A stretch of 64,000 bases of DNA from Candidatus Rokubacteria bacterium 13_1_40CM_69_27 (GCA_001917535.1 MNEF01000116.1:54077-118076), one strand, 5' to 3'. Shown: positions 10,141-21,642, numbered from the stretch's first letter. Notes: a model not told the origin generated them from the letters alone. Numbers and translations: made by a program.

Positions 10141-11397
10141 CTACGTCGTGTACTTGGCATTGATCCGCACATACTCCTCGCTCAGGTCGCACGTCCAGAC
10201 CCGGTCTTCGCCCCGGCCCAGGCCCAGGTCGATGGTGATCGTGTACTCCGACCTTCCCATGATCTCGCGAATGCGGTCCAGGCGCGCGCCTTCCCGGACC
10301 TCGCCCCGCTCGACCAGCGGCTCGTCCTCGAAGAGGATCCCCACCCGGTCCGGCTCCACCTTGGCCGCCGACTTGCCCAGCGCCATCATGAGGCGGCCCC
10401 AGTTGGGGTCCTGCCCGTTGAGCGCGGTCTTCACCAGGAACGAGTTGGCGACGCTCCGGGCCGCCAGCCGGGCGTCCTTGCCCGTCGTCGCCCCCCGCAC
10501 CGCGATGGTGACGAGCTTCGTCGCGCCCTCGCCGTCGCTCACCAGCATCCGCGCCAGCCGCGCGGTCAGCGCGTCGAGGCCGCGGGCGAACTGCCGGAGG
10601 CCGCGCCCGCCCGTCTCCAGCGGAGCGTTCTCGGCCAGGCCGTTGGCCAGCACCGCCACCGTGTCGCTGGTGGACTGATCGCCGTCCACCGTGATCCGGT
10701 TGAAGGAGCGGTCGACGCTGCCCCGCAGCACGCTCCCCAGCACACCCGTGCCGATGACGGCGTCGGTCGTGATGAAGCAGAACATCGTCGCCAGGTGAGG
10801 CTCGACCATCCCCACCCCCTTGGCGATCGCGCCGATGGTCACCGGTCGGCCGTTGACCTCGACTCGCAGCGCGGCCTCCTTGGGTCGCGTGTCGGTCGTC
10901 ATGATGGCCTCGGCCGCCGCCCGGCCGCCCTGCGGAGACAGCGCCTTCACCAGCTTCGGCAGGGCCGCGCGGATCTTGTCCATCGGCAGGAGCGGCCCGA
11001 TCACCCCGGTGGCGCCGATCAGCACGTGCTTGGCCGGGATCCTCAGCAGCTCCCCTACCAGCCGAGTGATCTCCCGCGCGTCACGCAGGCCCTGCTCGCC
11101 GGTGCAGACATTGGCGCAACCGCTGGAGGCGACGATGGCCTGGCCCACCCCGCCGCGGACGTGCTCCATGGAGACCAGGACCGACGCTCCCTTCACCCGA
11201 TTGGAGGTGAAGAGCGCCGCCGCCCGCGCCGGCGCCGATGAGTAGACCAGCGCGAGGTCTTTCTTGCTGCTGGGCTTGATGCCGGCGGCCACGCCGCCGG
11301 CGAGGATGCCGGGAACGGCGGTGACGCCGCCCTCCAGCCACTCGATGTCGCCCGACTTGCTCTCGGGCCTGGCGCCGGAGACCGTGGTGCCGGGCAC
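10141..11397 (-). CDS. argJ: Bifunctional ornithine acetyltransferase / N-acetylglutamate synthase
   Basis: AGGVAAGIKPSSKKDLALVYSSAPARAAALFTSNRVKGA...VNGRPVTIGAIAKGVGMVEPHLATM; GTG start overlaps the argC stop. Confidence 0.95.
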   Translation of the reverse strand: MPGTTVSGARPESKSGDIEWLEGGVTAVPGILAGGVAAGIKPSSKKDLALVYSSAPARAAALFTSNRVKGASVLVSMEHVRGGVGQAIVASSGCANVCTGEQGLRDAREITRLVGELLRIPAKHVLIGATGVIGPLLPMDKIRAALPKLVKALSPQGGRAAAEAIMTTDTRPKEAALRVEVNGRPVTIGAIAKGVGMVEPHLATMFCFITTDAVIGTGVLGSVLRGSVDRSFNRITVDGDQSTSDTVAVLANGLAENAPLETGGRGLRQFARGLDALTARLARMLVSDGEGATKLVTIAVRGATTGKDARLAARSVANSFLVKTALNGQDPNWGRLMMALGKSAAKVEPDRVGILFEDEPLVERGEVREGARLDRIREIMGRSEYTITIDLGLGRGEDRVWTCDLSEEYVRINAKYTT

Positions 11398-12461
11398 TAG
11401 GGGTACACCGGCGGCGCTTCGAGACCCGTGCGCTCGTTCCACCCGCACAGGATGTTGAGGTCCTGGACTCCGTTCGCCGCGCCTCCCTTGCCGAGGTTGT
11501 CGAGCGCCGAGAGGCACACTGCCCGGCCCGTGCGGGCGTCCGCCACCACGGTCACGTCGCAGTAGTTGGAGCCGACCACGGCGCGCGTGGTGGGCCGCTC
11601 ACCCTCGGCCAGCACCCGCACGAACGGCTCGCCCGCGTAGAACTCCCGGTAGAGGGCCACGAGGTTGACCGTCGTCATCGTCGTTGCCAGCGGCACGACG
11701 GCCGTGGTGAAGAGACCACGGTTCAGCGGCGCCAGATGGGGCGTGAAGGTGACGCGGACCGGCCCGCCGGCCAGGGCCCCGAGCTCCTGCTCGATCTCGG
11801 GCGTGTGACGGTGCGACGTGATGGCGTAGGCCTGGATGTTCTCGTTGGCTTCCGTGTAGAGGTACATTGGATCGACCTTCCGGCCCTGGGCGCCCGCGCC
11901 GCTGACGCCCGACTTGCCGTCGATGACGATCCCGTCCAGGCGTGCCAGGCCGGCCCTGACCAGCGGCGCCATGGCCAGGATCGCGCCGGCCGGGTAGCAG
12001 CCGGGGGCGGCCACGAGCGCCGCCGAGGCGATGGACTTGCGGTGCAGCTCCGGGAGCCCGTACACCGCTTCGGCGAGCCCCTCGGGATCGATGTGAGGCG
12101 CCTTGTACCACACCGTGTAATCGTTGGCCTCATGCAGCCGGTAGTCGGCGGAGAGGTCGATGGCCCTGACGCGCCGGCGGCGCAGCACCGGCACCACCTT
12201 CTGAGATTCTAGATGGGGCAGCGCCAGGAAGACGACGTCCGCCACGTCGGCCAGCCACTGGGGCTCGAGGTCGTGGAGCGCGAGATCGGTGAGGGTCCGG
12301 AGATGAGGGTACACCGTGGCCAGCGGCTCGCCGGCCCGGCGCTCGGAGGTGACGCCGGTCACCTCGACGTTCGGATGCCGGAGGAGCAGGCGCAGGAGCT
12401 CGGCGCCGATATAGCCGCTGGCGCCGGCGACGGCAACGCGGATCGCTTTCGAGCCCACCAC
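11397..12461 (-). CDS. argC: N-acetyl-gamma-glutamyl-phosphate reductase
   Basis: IRVAVAGASGYIGAELLRLLLRHPNVEVTG...VAAPGCYPAGAILAMAPLVRAG. Confidence 0.96.
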   Translation of the reverse strand: MVGSKAIRVAVAGASGYIGAELLRLLLRHPNVEVTGVTSERRAGEPLATVYPHLRTLTDLALHDLEPQWLADVADVVFLALPHLESQKVVPVLRRRRVRAIDLSADYRLHEANDYTVWYKAPHIDPEGLAEAVYGLPELHRKSIASAALVAAPGCYPAGAILAMAPLVRAGLARLDGIVIDGKSGVSGAGAQGRKVDPMYLYTEANENIQAYAITSHRHTPEIEQELGALAGGPVRVTFTPHLAPLNRGLFTTAVVPLATTMTTVNLVALYREFYAGEPFVRVLAEGERPTTRAVVGSNYCDVTVVADARTGRAVCLSALDNLGKGGAANGVQDLNILCGWNERTGLEAPPVYP

Positions 12462-12465
12462 CGAC

Positions 12466-12861
12466 CTACCGCTTGGAGTACTGGAACTTCTGGCGCGCGC
12501 CGGGCTGACCGTACTTCTTGCGCTCGCGCATCCGCGGATCGCGCGTCAGGAGTCCGGCCTTCTTCAGAGGCAGGCGGAGCTTCTCGTCGAACTGCACGAG
12601 GGCCCGCGCAATGCCGTGGCGCACCGCGCCGGCCTGGCCCGAGGGGCCGCCGCCGGCGACGCTGACGAGCACGTCGAACTGTTCCGCGGTGTTCGTCAAC
12701 TGCAGCGGCTGCGCGATGATCATCCGCAGCGTCTCGCGGGGAAAGTAGTCCTCGAAGGGTCGGCGGTTGATGACGATGCGCCCCGCCCCCGGCCGGATCC
12801 ACACCCGCGCCACCGAGGTCTTCCTCCGACCGGTCCCGTAGAAGCGATCGAGGACGGCCAT
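12466..12861 (-). CDS. rpsI: 30S ribosomal protein S9
   Basis: [35 protein letters not shown]...[17 protein letters not shown]. Confidence 0.97.
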   Translation of the reverse strand: MAVLDRFYGTGRRKTSVARVWIRPGAGRIVINRRPFEDYFPRETLRMIIAQPLQLTNTAEQFDVLVSVAGGGPSGQAGAVRHGIARALVQFDEKLRLPLKKAGLLTRDPRMRERKKYGQPGARQKFQYSKR

Positions 12862-13316
12862 CAGCGGCCTCCCGTCTTCGGCCCCAAGCCCGCCGGCAGC
12901 GGGGCGGGCTGCTGCGCCTGATGGGGATGCGCCGCGCCGCGGTAGACCTTCAGCTTCTTACCCATCGCGCGTCCCAGCCGGTTCTTCGGCAGCATGCCCT
13001 GCACGGCCCACTCGATCACGCGCTCGGGATGGGTCCGGAGCATCTTTCCCGCATTCACCTCGTGCAGATGGCCAATATAGCCCGTATGCCAGCGGTACAT
13101 CTTGTCGCGCAGCTTGCGTCCGGTGAGGTGCACCTTCTCGGCGTTTACCACCACCACGTGGTCGCCGACGTCGAGATGGGGCGTGAAGGTCGGCTTGTGC
13201 TTGCCGCGCAGAATTGCCGCGACGCGGCTCGCCAGGCGCCCGAGCACCTGGCCGTCGGCGTCGACGACGAACCATTTCCGGTCGATCTCACTCTCCTTCG
13301 GTATCGGCGTCGGCAT
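12861..13316 (-). CDS. rplM: 50S ribosomal protein L13
   Basis: [50 protein letters not shown]. Confidence 0.97.
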   Translation of the reverse strand: MPTPIPKESEIDRKWFVVDADGQVLGRLASRVAAILRGKHKPTFTPHLDVGDHVVVVNAEKVHLTGRKLRDKMYRWHTGYIGHLHEVNAGKMLRTHPERVIEWAVQGMLPKNRLGRAMGKKLKVYRGAAHPHQAQQPAPLPAGLGPKTGGR

Positions 13317-13428
13317 CGTTTCCCCTTGGTGTCAGGGCCGGCTAAGTAGGCCTGAGAACGGCAAAATTGCAACGTCATAGCGTAACGGAAAACCCCGGTC
13401 CTGTCAACGAATCGGCCCCAGGGCCCAT

Positions 13429-14082
13429 TCATCCGCGCGTCTTGTCGGGCCAGGGACAGAGCGTCCGCACCGGGCAAACAGGGCAGAGGGGCTTGCGCGC
13501 CGTGCAGGTCCGGCGTCCGTGGGCCTGGAAGAGGTGGCAGGTCCGTGTCCACTTCGTCCGGGGCAGCACCTCCCGGAGCTGGTCGTGGATCTGGTCGGGG
13601 TCCTTCGACTGGGCCAGACCCAGGCGCTGTGACACCCGGAAGACGTGGGTGTCGACCGCGATGGCCTGCTCGCCGAAGGCGTTGCCCAACACGACGTTGG
13701 CGGTCTTCAGGCCGACCCCGGGCAGCGCCACCAGCGCTTCGCGCGAGCGCGGCACCTCGCCGCCGTGCTTGTCCAGGAGCGCCCTGGCCATGCCGATGAT
13801 CGCCCGGGTCTTGGCGCGGAAGAAGCCGGTGGACTGGACCTCGCGCTCCAGGGTCGCCTGATCCGCTCGCGCGTAGTCCTCCGCGCTCCGGTACTTGCGG
13901 AACAGCGAACGCGTGACGATGTTGACCCGCTCGTCCGTGCACTGCGCGGAGAGGATGGTGGCCACCAGCAGCTCGAGCGGAGTGCTGAACTCCAGCGCGA
14001 TCTTCGCGTCCGGATACGCTCGCTCGAGCGCGGCGACGATCTTCCGGGCGCGCGCCCTCTTCGCCTCCCTGGACTCCCGCAT
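13429..14082 (-). CDS. nth: Endonuclease III
   Basis: LLVATILSAQCTDERVN...LPGVGLKTANVVL...VDTHVFRVSQRL...C-x6-C-x2-C-x5-C cluster motif. Confidence 0.95.
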   Translation of the reverse strand: MRESREAKRARARKIVAALERAYPDAKIALEFSTPLELLVATILSAQCTDERVNIVTRSLFRKYRSAEDYARADQATLEREVQSTGFFRAKTRAIIGMARALLDKHGGEVPRSREALVALPGVGLKTANVVLGNAFGEQAIAVDTHVFRVSQRLGLAQSKDPDQIHDQLREVLPRTKWTRTCHLFQAHGRRTCTARKPLCPVCPVRTLCPWPDKTRG

Positions 14083-14100
14083 GATCCGCGACCTATGCCC

Positions 14101-14520
14101 TCAGCGCGCCAGTCGACCGCGGATGAGCGCGATGCGCTCGCCCAGCTCGGCGGCCGTCAGCCGCCGTGGTTCGTGGTCCACGCGCCAGGCCGGTCCCCCG
14201 GGGGCGGGATCGCCCGCGAGGCGGGGGATGAGGTGCCAGTGGATGTGCGGCACCTGATTGCCGAGCAGCTCGTAGTTCAGCTTCACGGCGCCGAACGCCA
14301 CCGCCAGCGCGCGCGCGACGTCCGTCACCTCTTCGATGAGCTGGCCGCGCTCATGGCGGCTGAGGTCGAACAGCTCCGTCGCGTGCCGCTTGAGCACCAG
14401 CACCGTCCAGCCGACAAAGAACTGATCGTCGTGCAGATAAGCCACCGACAGACCCAGGTCGGCGATCCGATGGTCTCCGCGGGGCCACCCACCGCTGCAC
14501 GCCGGACAGTCGGCCTTCAC
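14101..14520 (-). CDS. HIT family hydrolase
   Basis: VKADCPACSGG...LNYELLGNQVPHIHWHLIPRLAGDP (HxHxH motif); GTG start at 14520. Confidence 0.88.
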   Translation of the reverse strand: MKADCPACSGGWPRGDHRIADLGLSVAYLHDDQFFVGWTVLVLKRHATELFDLSRHERGQLIEEVTDVARALAVAFGAVKLNYELLGNQVPHIHWHLIPRLAGDPAPGGPAWRVDHEPRRLTAAELGERIALIRGRLAR

Positions 14521-15674
14521 CCGCGCGTGGCGAGAAAGCGCCCCAGCCGACGCAGCCCCTCCTGGATGCGCGGGAGCGAGGCGGCATAGGAGAAGCGCAG
14601 GTAGCCCTCGGCGTTGGCGCCGAACGCCGCCCCCGGTGTGACGGCAACGTGACACCCCTCGAGGATCTGGAAGGCGAAATGCGTGGAGTCGCTGGTGTAC
14701 CGGCGCGCGTTGGCCAGGACATAGAAGGCGCCGGTGGGCTCGAAGCCCACGCCGAGCCCGGCGGCCCGCAGCCCGGCGATCATGGCGCGCCGCCGCTCGT
14801 CGAAGATCTGCCGGAACCGGCGGGCGTCCTCGCCGGCCTCGCGCAGGGCCGCGACCCCCGCCCACTGGACGAACTCGTTCGTCGAGATGAAGAAATTGCC
14901 GAAGATCTTCTGGAGCGAGCGGATGTGGCTAGGGGGCGCGATGAGGTAGCCCAGGCGCCAGCCGGTCATGGCGAAGGCCTTCGAAAAGCCGTTGAGCACG
15001 AAGGCGCGGTCCGTGTATTCCAGAATGGAGCGGTCGCGACCCGCGTAGGAGAGGCCGTGGTAGATCTCGTCCGAGATGACGACGAGGTCGCGTCCCGGCG
15101 TCAGCTCGGCGATGGCCGCCATGCGCTCGGGCGAGAGGACCGTCCCGGTGGGGTTGGCCGGCGAGTTGATGAGGATCGCCCTGGTGCGCGGCCCGAGGCG
15201 CTCGCGGATGGCCTCCGGCCGGTACTGGAACGCGTCCTCCTCGGTCACGCCGACATAGGCGGGCACGCCCTCGGCGTAGCGGATGAAGTTCGGGTAACAC
15301 GCATAGTACGGATCCGAGAGCACCACCTCGTCGCCGGGGTCGAGGAGATGGCCGAACAGCAGGAGCATCGCCGGCGAGGTGCCCGGGGTGACGAGAATCT
15401 GGTCCGGCGAGACCTCGACGTCGTAGGTCTGGGCGTAGTGCTCGGCGATCGCCTCGCGCAGGGGCAGGATGCCGAGGCTGGCCGCGTAACGGGTGCGGCC
15501 GTCCTTGATCGCCCGCTCCACCGCCTCGACGATCACCGGCGGTGTGTCGAAGTCCGGCTCGCCGAACTCCAGGTGCACGACATCGGCGCCCGCGCGCTCC
15601 AGCGCCTGGGCCCGCTCGAAGACCTCGACGGCCAGGAACGGCTCGATGTGCTCGGTCCGCCGCGACGACCTCAT
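14517..15674 (-). CDS. Pyridoxal phosphate-dependent class I/II aminotransferase
   Basis: VVHLEFGEPDFDTPPVI...INSPANPTGTVLS...VISDEIYHGLSY...NGFSKAFAMTGWRLGY (PLP Lys in SKAFAMTG). Confidence 0.93.
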   Translation of the reverse strand: MRSSRRTEHIEPFLAVEVFERAQALERAGADVVHLEFGEPDFDTPPVIVEAVERAIKDGRTRYAASLGILPLREAIAEHYAQTYDVEVSPDQILVTPGTSPAMLLLFGHLLDPGDEVVLSDPYYACYPNFIRYAEGVPAYVGVTEEDAFQYRPEAIRERLGPRTRAILINSPANPTGTVLSPERMAAIAELTPGRDLVVISDEIYHGLSYAGRDRSILEYTDRAFVLNGFSKAFAMTGWRLGYLIAPPSHIRSLQKIFGNFFISTNEFVQWAGVAALREAGEDARRFRQIFDERRRAMIAGLRAAGLGVGFEPTGAFYVLANARRYTSDSTHFAFQILEGCHVAVTPGAAFGANAEGYLRFSYAASLPRIQEGLRRLGRFLATRG

Positions 15675-16320
15675 GCCGCTTTGCCCCTACGCAGCCGCGC
15701 CAGCACGACCTCACAGAGCATCCGGGGCCCGCTCTTGAAGATACCGGTCTTGCTGCCCGCCTGATCGGTCCAGTTCACCGGCACCTCGACGACGCGGTAC
15801 CCCAGCACGCGCGCCAGCAAGAGCAGCTCGACGTCGAAGCCGAAGCCGGCGGTCCGCAGACGCGGGAACAGATCGCCGGCGGCGGCCGTGAAGGCCTTGA
15901 ATCCGCACTGCGAGTCGGCGATCGCCCCCACCCCGAGCCGCGCGACGATCCAATTGAAGAGGCGCTCGGCCGCCACGCGGTGGCGCCGCGCATTGACCGA
16001 CACCCCTCGATCGGGCAGCCACCGCGAGCCGATGGCGATGTCGGCCCCCGACGCCAGGGCGCTCTCGAGCCGGTTCACCTCGGCGATGGGGGTCGCCCCA
16101 TCGGCGTCCGTGAAGAGCCGGAGGGTGCCGCGGGCCGCCAGCATACCTTGGCGCACCGCGGCACCCTTGCCACGGTTGCGCTCACTGCGGAGCAGCCGCA
16201 TCGTCCGATGCGCCTGAGCGGCCGCCTGGACCACGCCGGCGGTCCGGTCGGCGCTCCCGTCGTCCACGACCAGCACCTCGTAGGGCTTCCCTCGCCCTGC
16301 GAAGAAGCCCGCGAGCGGAA
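15671..16320 (-). CDS. Family 2 glycosyltransferase (dolichyl-phosphate sugar transferase-like), N-terminus apparently missing
   Basis: GKPYEVLVVDDGSADRT...RSERNRGKGAAVRQGM...LFTDADGATPIAEV; no VIPAYNE-type first beta strand in any upstream frame. Upper boundary approximate; the ORF runs to 16438. Confidence 0.75.
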
Positions 16321-17741
16321 ACCTCGACGCGCCGGCGTCGGCGGGCGGTCCCCGTCTCCTGGGAGGCTCGGGCCACGCCGTCCGCCACCGCCAGCGCCAC
16401 GTTCTTGTTGAAGACGCTGGGAATGACGTACTCCTCACCGAGCTCGCTCCGCGTCACGCACCCGGCGATGGCGCGCGCCGCCGCCAGTTTCATCTCGTCG
16501 TTCACCGTCCGCGCCCGCGAGTCCAGGAGGCCGCGGAAGAACCCCGGGAAGCAGAGCACGTTGTTGATCTGGTTCGGGTAGTCGGACCGGCCCGTCGCCA
16601 TCACGCGCACGTGCCGCTCGGCCTCCTCGGGCTGGATCTCGGGGACTGGGTTCGCCATGGCGAAGACGATCGGATCGCGGGCCATGCGCTTGATGTCGCG
16701 GACGGTCAGGATGCCGGGAACGCTGAGCCCGATGAAGACATCCGCCCGCTCGAGCGCGTCGCCGAGGCGCCCCTTCACCTGGCGGGGGTTCGTGGCGGAG
16801 GCGACCCATCGCTTCATGAAGTCCAGGCCCTCCGGGCGGCCGCGGTAGATCGTCCCGTGCTCGTCGACGCCGATGATGTCCCGCACCCCGCTCGACAGGA
16901 GGATCTTGATCGTCGCCGTGCCCGCCGCCCCCACCCCCGTCACCACCACGCGGATCTTTTCGAGATGCTTGCGCACGATCTTCAACGCGTTGAGCAGTGC
17001 GGCCAGGACGACGACCGCGGTGCCGTGCTGATCGTCGTGAAAGACCGGGATGTCGAGGTCCTTGCGCAGCCGGGTCTCGATCTCGAAGCATCGGGGAGCG
17101 GCGATGTCCTCGAGATTCACGCCTCCGAAGGCCGGCGCCACCAGCTTGACGGTCTCGACGATCTTGTCTACGTCCTTGGTCGCCAGACAGAGGGGAAAGG
17201 CGTCCACGTTGGCGAACTCCTTGAAGAGCATCGCCTTGCCTTCCATGACCGGCAGGGCCGCCTCGGGTCCGATGTCGCCCAGGCCGAGGACGGCCGTCCC
17301 ATCGGTGACGACGGCGACGGTGTTCTGCTTGATGGTCAGCGCGAAGGCGCGCTCCCGGTCGTCCCGGATGGCCAGGCAGACGCGGGCGACGCCGGGCGTG
17401 TAGACCATCGACAGGTCGTCGCGCGTGCGAACGGGGACCTTGTTGTGGATCTCGATCTTGCCGCCCAGGTGCATCAGGAAGGTACGGTCGGAGACGTTGA
17501 CGACGCGCACGCCGGCGATCTGCTTGAGCCGATTGACGATCTGCTGGCCGTGCACGCTGTCGCTGGCCTTGACGGTGATGTCGCGCAGCACCCGGTCGCG
17601 CTGGGACTCGACGAGGTCGACCGCGCCGATGTCGCCCCCGGCCTCGCCGATGGCGGACGCGACGCGGCCGAGCATGCCGGGACGGTTCCGGATCTCCACG
17701 CGGACCGCGATGCTGTAGCTCGCGCTCGGCGCCACGGCCAT
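16182..17741 (-). CDS. NAD-type malic enzyme with N-terminal ACT domain; C-terminus runs out of frame into the GT2 gene
   Basis: YSIAVRVEIRNRPGMLGRVASAIGEAGGDIGAVDLVESQRD (ACT) + MVYTPGVARVCLAI...VFHDDQHGTAVVVLAALLNALK...GVGAAGTATIKIL. Recognisable protein ends near 16340. Confidence 0.92.
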   Translation of the reverse strand: MAVAPSASYSIAVRVEIRNRPGMLGRVASAIGEAGGDIGAVDLVESQRDRVLRDITVKASDSVHGQQIVNRLKQIAGVRVVNVSDRTFLMHLGGKIEIHNKVPVRTRDDLSMVYTPGVARVCLAIRDDRERAFALTIKQNTVAVVTDGTAVLGLGDIGPEAALPVMEGKAMLFKEFANVDAFPLCLATKDVDKIVETVKLVAPAFGGVNLEDIAAPRCFEIETRLRKDLDIPVFHDDQHGTAVVVLAALLNALKIVRKHLEKIRVVVTGVGAAGTATIKILLSSGVRDIIGVDEHGTIYRGRPEGLDFMKRWVASATNPRQVKGRLGDALERADVFIGLSVPGILTVRDIKRMARDPIVFAMANPVPEIQPEEAERHVRVMATGRSDYPNQINNVLCFPGFFRGLLDSRARTVNDEMKLAAARAIAGCVTRSELGEEYVIPSVFNKNVALAVADGVARASQETGTARRRRRVEVSARGLLRRAREALRGAGRGRRERRPDRRRGPGGRSGASDDAAAPQ

Positions 17742-18967
17742 CAGCGCGGCTCCGCCGGCAGCGTCCGGCGAATGAGATCCAGCAGCAGGGTGGCCGTCCG
17801 GATCCGCATGGAGGGCAGATCGCCGCCGAAGCGGTACTCGCGGGCCTGGCCGTGAGCGCCGTTGGCGCTGACGGCGACGATCGCCCGCACGGTCGGCGGC
17901 GACGTGCCGGGCACAGGCTCGAGCCAGCTCGCCGCCCCCATGGCGGCGCCGGCCCACTTCGCCGCGGCCGCAGCCAGGGCACGCGTCCGCTCTGCGGATC
18001 CCTCCGCCGTCCTGGCGTCGAGCCCCAGACGCTCCGCCTCCGAGGAATCGGCCAGCACGATGCCTCCTGCGAACACCCCCGGCGCCGACGCGGCGAGGCG
18101 GCCGCTGGCCACGCCGGCGCCGCCGACCTCGACGATCGCCACCCGCCCCTGTACCGCCTTCAGGCGGGCCGCGATCTCGGTCTCCAGCGTCGCGTCGTCG
18201 GCGCCGAACACGGCGTCGCCCAGCCTGGCGCGGATTTCGGTCTCGACGGGCGCGATGAGACGCTCGGCCGACGCCGCGTCGTCGGCCTTGGCGGCGATGC
18301 GGACATCTACCTGGCCCAGGTGCGCCAGCGTGCCGACCGTGGGATTGGCGCCCTTCTCCATAAAGTCCGCCAGAAGCTCGCCGATCCGGCTCTCGCCCAG
18401 GCCGACCGTCTTCAGGACGCGCAGCCGTATCTCCCCTTGGACGCCGAGGCGCTTGCGGAGATAGGGGATGACGCGGTTCACCAGCAGGTACTCCATTTCC
18501 CGGGGAACCCCGGGCAGGGTAATGACGGTTTTAGCGTGGTGCTCCACGATGAAGGCGGGCGCCGTCCCGACGGGGTTCTCCACCGGGATCGCGCCGGCGG
18601 GGATGTGTGCCTGGCGGCGGTTCGAGGGCGACAGCCGGAGTCCCCGGGCGGCGAAGTAGGCCTCGATCTGGCCCATCAGCTCACCCGAGAACACCAGTTC
18701 CCGATCCGTGGCAGCCGCCACCGCCGCCCGGGTGATGTCGTCGGCCGTGGGGCCGATGCCTCCGGTCGTGATGATGACGTCCGAGCGTCCCAGGGCCTGG
18801 CGGAGGGTCGCGGTCAGCCGACTCAGATTGTCCCCGACGATCGTCTTGTAGAAAAGGTTGAGGCCTATCCGGGCGAGGTACCGTGCGATGACAGCGGAGT
18901 TTGTGTCGACGATCTGCCCGAGCAGCAGCTCGGATCCGACGGCAATGACCTCCGCCTCCAAAAGCAT
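17741..18967 (-). CDS. cinA: CinA family protein; N-terminal domain intact, C-terminal amidase domain degenerate
   Basis: AEVIAVGSELLLGQIVDTNSAVIARYLA...ITTGGIGPTADDIT...ENPVGTAPAF...TLPGVPREM. Confidence 0.9.
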   Translation of the reverse strand: MLLEAEVIAVGSELLLGQIVDTNSAVIARYLARIGLNLFYKTIVGDNLSRLTATLRQALGRSDVIITTGGIGPTADDITRAAVAAATDRELVFSGELMGQIEAYFAARGLRLSPSNRRQAHIPAGAIPVENPVGTAPAFIVEHHAKTVITLPGVPREMEYLLVNRVIPYLRKRLGVQGEIRLRVLKTVGLGESRIGELLADFMEKGANPTVGTLAHLGQVDVRIAAKADDAASAERLIAPVETEIRARLGDAVFGADDATLETEIAARLKAVQGRVAIVEVGGAGVASGRLAASAPGVFAGGIVLADSSEAERLGLDARTAEGSAERTRALAAAAAKWAGAAMGAASWLEPVPGTSPPTVRAIVAVSANGAHGQAREYRFGGDLPSMRIRTATLLLDLIRRTLPAEPR

Positions 18968-19183
18968 CCCCCCGGGCCGCCCATCTTAACAGAGCAAAGA
19001 CGGGCCGAATACGTGAACGCCGGTACCCAGTCTACCAATCCGATTGCCGGGCGATTGTCGTATTTACGACGGGTTAGAGAATCCTGTGACGTCTTGGCCT
19101 GCTTCTTGTACGTAACAGAAGCCTGAAACGGACTCCGTCACGGACACATCTAACAAGCAGGGAGCGGGAGTGTTGGTGACGCG

Positions 19184-20683
<1,500 letters not shown>

Positions 20684-20765
20684 CCACTCCGGGCGCGTGG
20701 CGGGCGGGGTACTGCTCGACCACGAGCCCGGACTTCGATTCCGCTTCGCGATTCACCACCTACGC

Positions 20766-20801
20766 GCGAGGCCCGTTGCCGTCGGAGGGAACGGGCCTCG
20801 C
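20766..20801 (+). terminator. Hairpin terminator-like element downstream of rpoD (no T tract)
   Basis: GCGAGGCCCGTT-N12-AACGGGCCTCGC, perfect 12-bp stem. Confidence 0.6.
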
Positions 20802-20899
20802 CGTACCCCACCCACCCCCCGCCCTCAGCGCGGACCGCTCTCTCCGACCCCCGCGGTTTCACCCGCGCGGCGGGTGGCGCCGCGACCGTAGGCGTCTGC

Positions 20900-21415
20900 T
20901 CATCGTGAGGCTATCTGGCCGGACTTGATGAGCTCGTAGGTCACGATCCCCGTGTCGGGCGGCGAGCCGCTGATCATCGTGATCATGGTGGCGATCTCGC
21001 TCCGGTGGTGAGTGGCGTGGTTGGCCACGTGCTGGAGCAGCGGCCAGAGCGCGAGACGGAACGGCTTGCCCTCGGTGTTCCGGTACTCCACCAGGCGACC
21101 GAGGTCGGTCTCGGTCAGCCTCGCGATGAAGGCCCGCTGCTCCTTCTCCAGCGCGTCCCAGTGCTCGCGCAGGGCCGTCAGGCTCGGAATGTCGTCTCCG
21201 GGGAGCTTCGTCGGCGACGTGCCTTTCCAGCGCTGCAGCCATCCCCAATCGGCAGCGTAGAGGTGAGCCAGCATGCGCCTGACCGTGGCAAAGCTGAACT
21301 GCGAACCGACCTCCCGCCCGGCGGCCGCGTCGCCCAGCGAAGCCGCGACGTCGAAGAGTCGCCGGTTCGCCCACCAGTGGTAGTCGTAGAGCCCGCGGAT
21401 CATTTCGATGCTCAT
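20900..21415 (-). CDS. DinB family (DUF664-like) four-helix protein
   Basis: MSIEMIRGLYDYHWWANRRLFDVAASL...LLQHVANHATHHRSEIATMI; metal-binding His pattern of the DinB/YfiT superfamily. Confidence 0.88.
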   Translation of the reverse strand: MSIEMIRGLYDYHWWANRRLFDVAASLGDAAAGREVGSQFSFATVRRMLAHLYAADWGWLQRWKGTSPTKLPGDDIPSLTALREHWDALEKEQRAFIARLTETDLGRLVEYRNTEGKPFRLALWPLLQHVANHATHHRSEIATMITMISGSPPDTGIVTYELIKSGQIASR

Positions 21416-21426
21416 GGCTGGCTCCT

Positions 21427-21642
21427 TCACGAGAGGATGGCGACGATCTCGCCCTCCTGCACGGTCTGTCCTTCCTGGACCCGGATCTCGCTGACATAGC
21501 CGGCGCGCGGCGCCTCCACGGGGATCTCCATCTTCATGGACTCGAGCACGATCACCGGGTCGCCGGCCTGCACCGCATCGCCGAGCTTGGCGGTGACCAG
21601 GAACACCACCCCCGTGATGTGGGCCTTGATCTCCTCAGGCAT
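21427..21642 (-). CDS. Minimal biotin/lipoyl carrier protein (71 aa BCCP-like)
   Basis: MPEEIKAHITGVVFLVTAKLGDAVQAGDPVIVLESMKMEIPVEAPRAGYVSEIRVQEGQTVQEGEIVAIL (ESMKME biotin motif). Confidence 0.92.
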   Translation of the reverse strand: MPEEIKAHITGVVFLVTAKLGDAVQAGDPVIVLESMKMEIPVEAPRAGYVSEIRVQEGQTVQEGEIVAILS

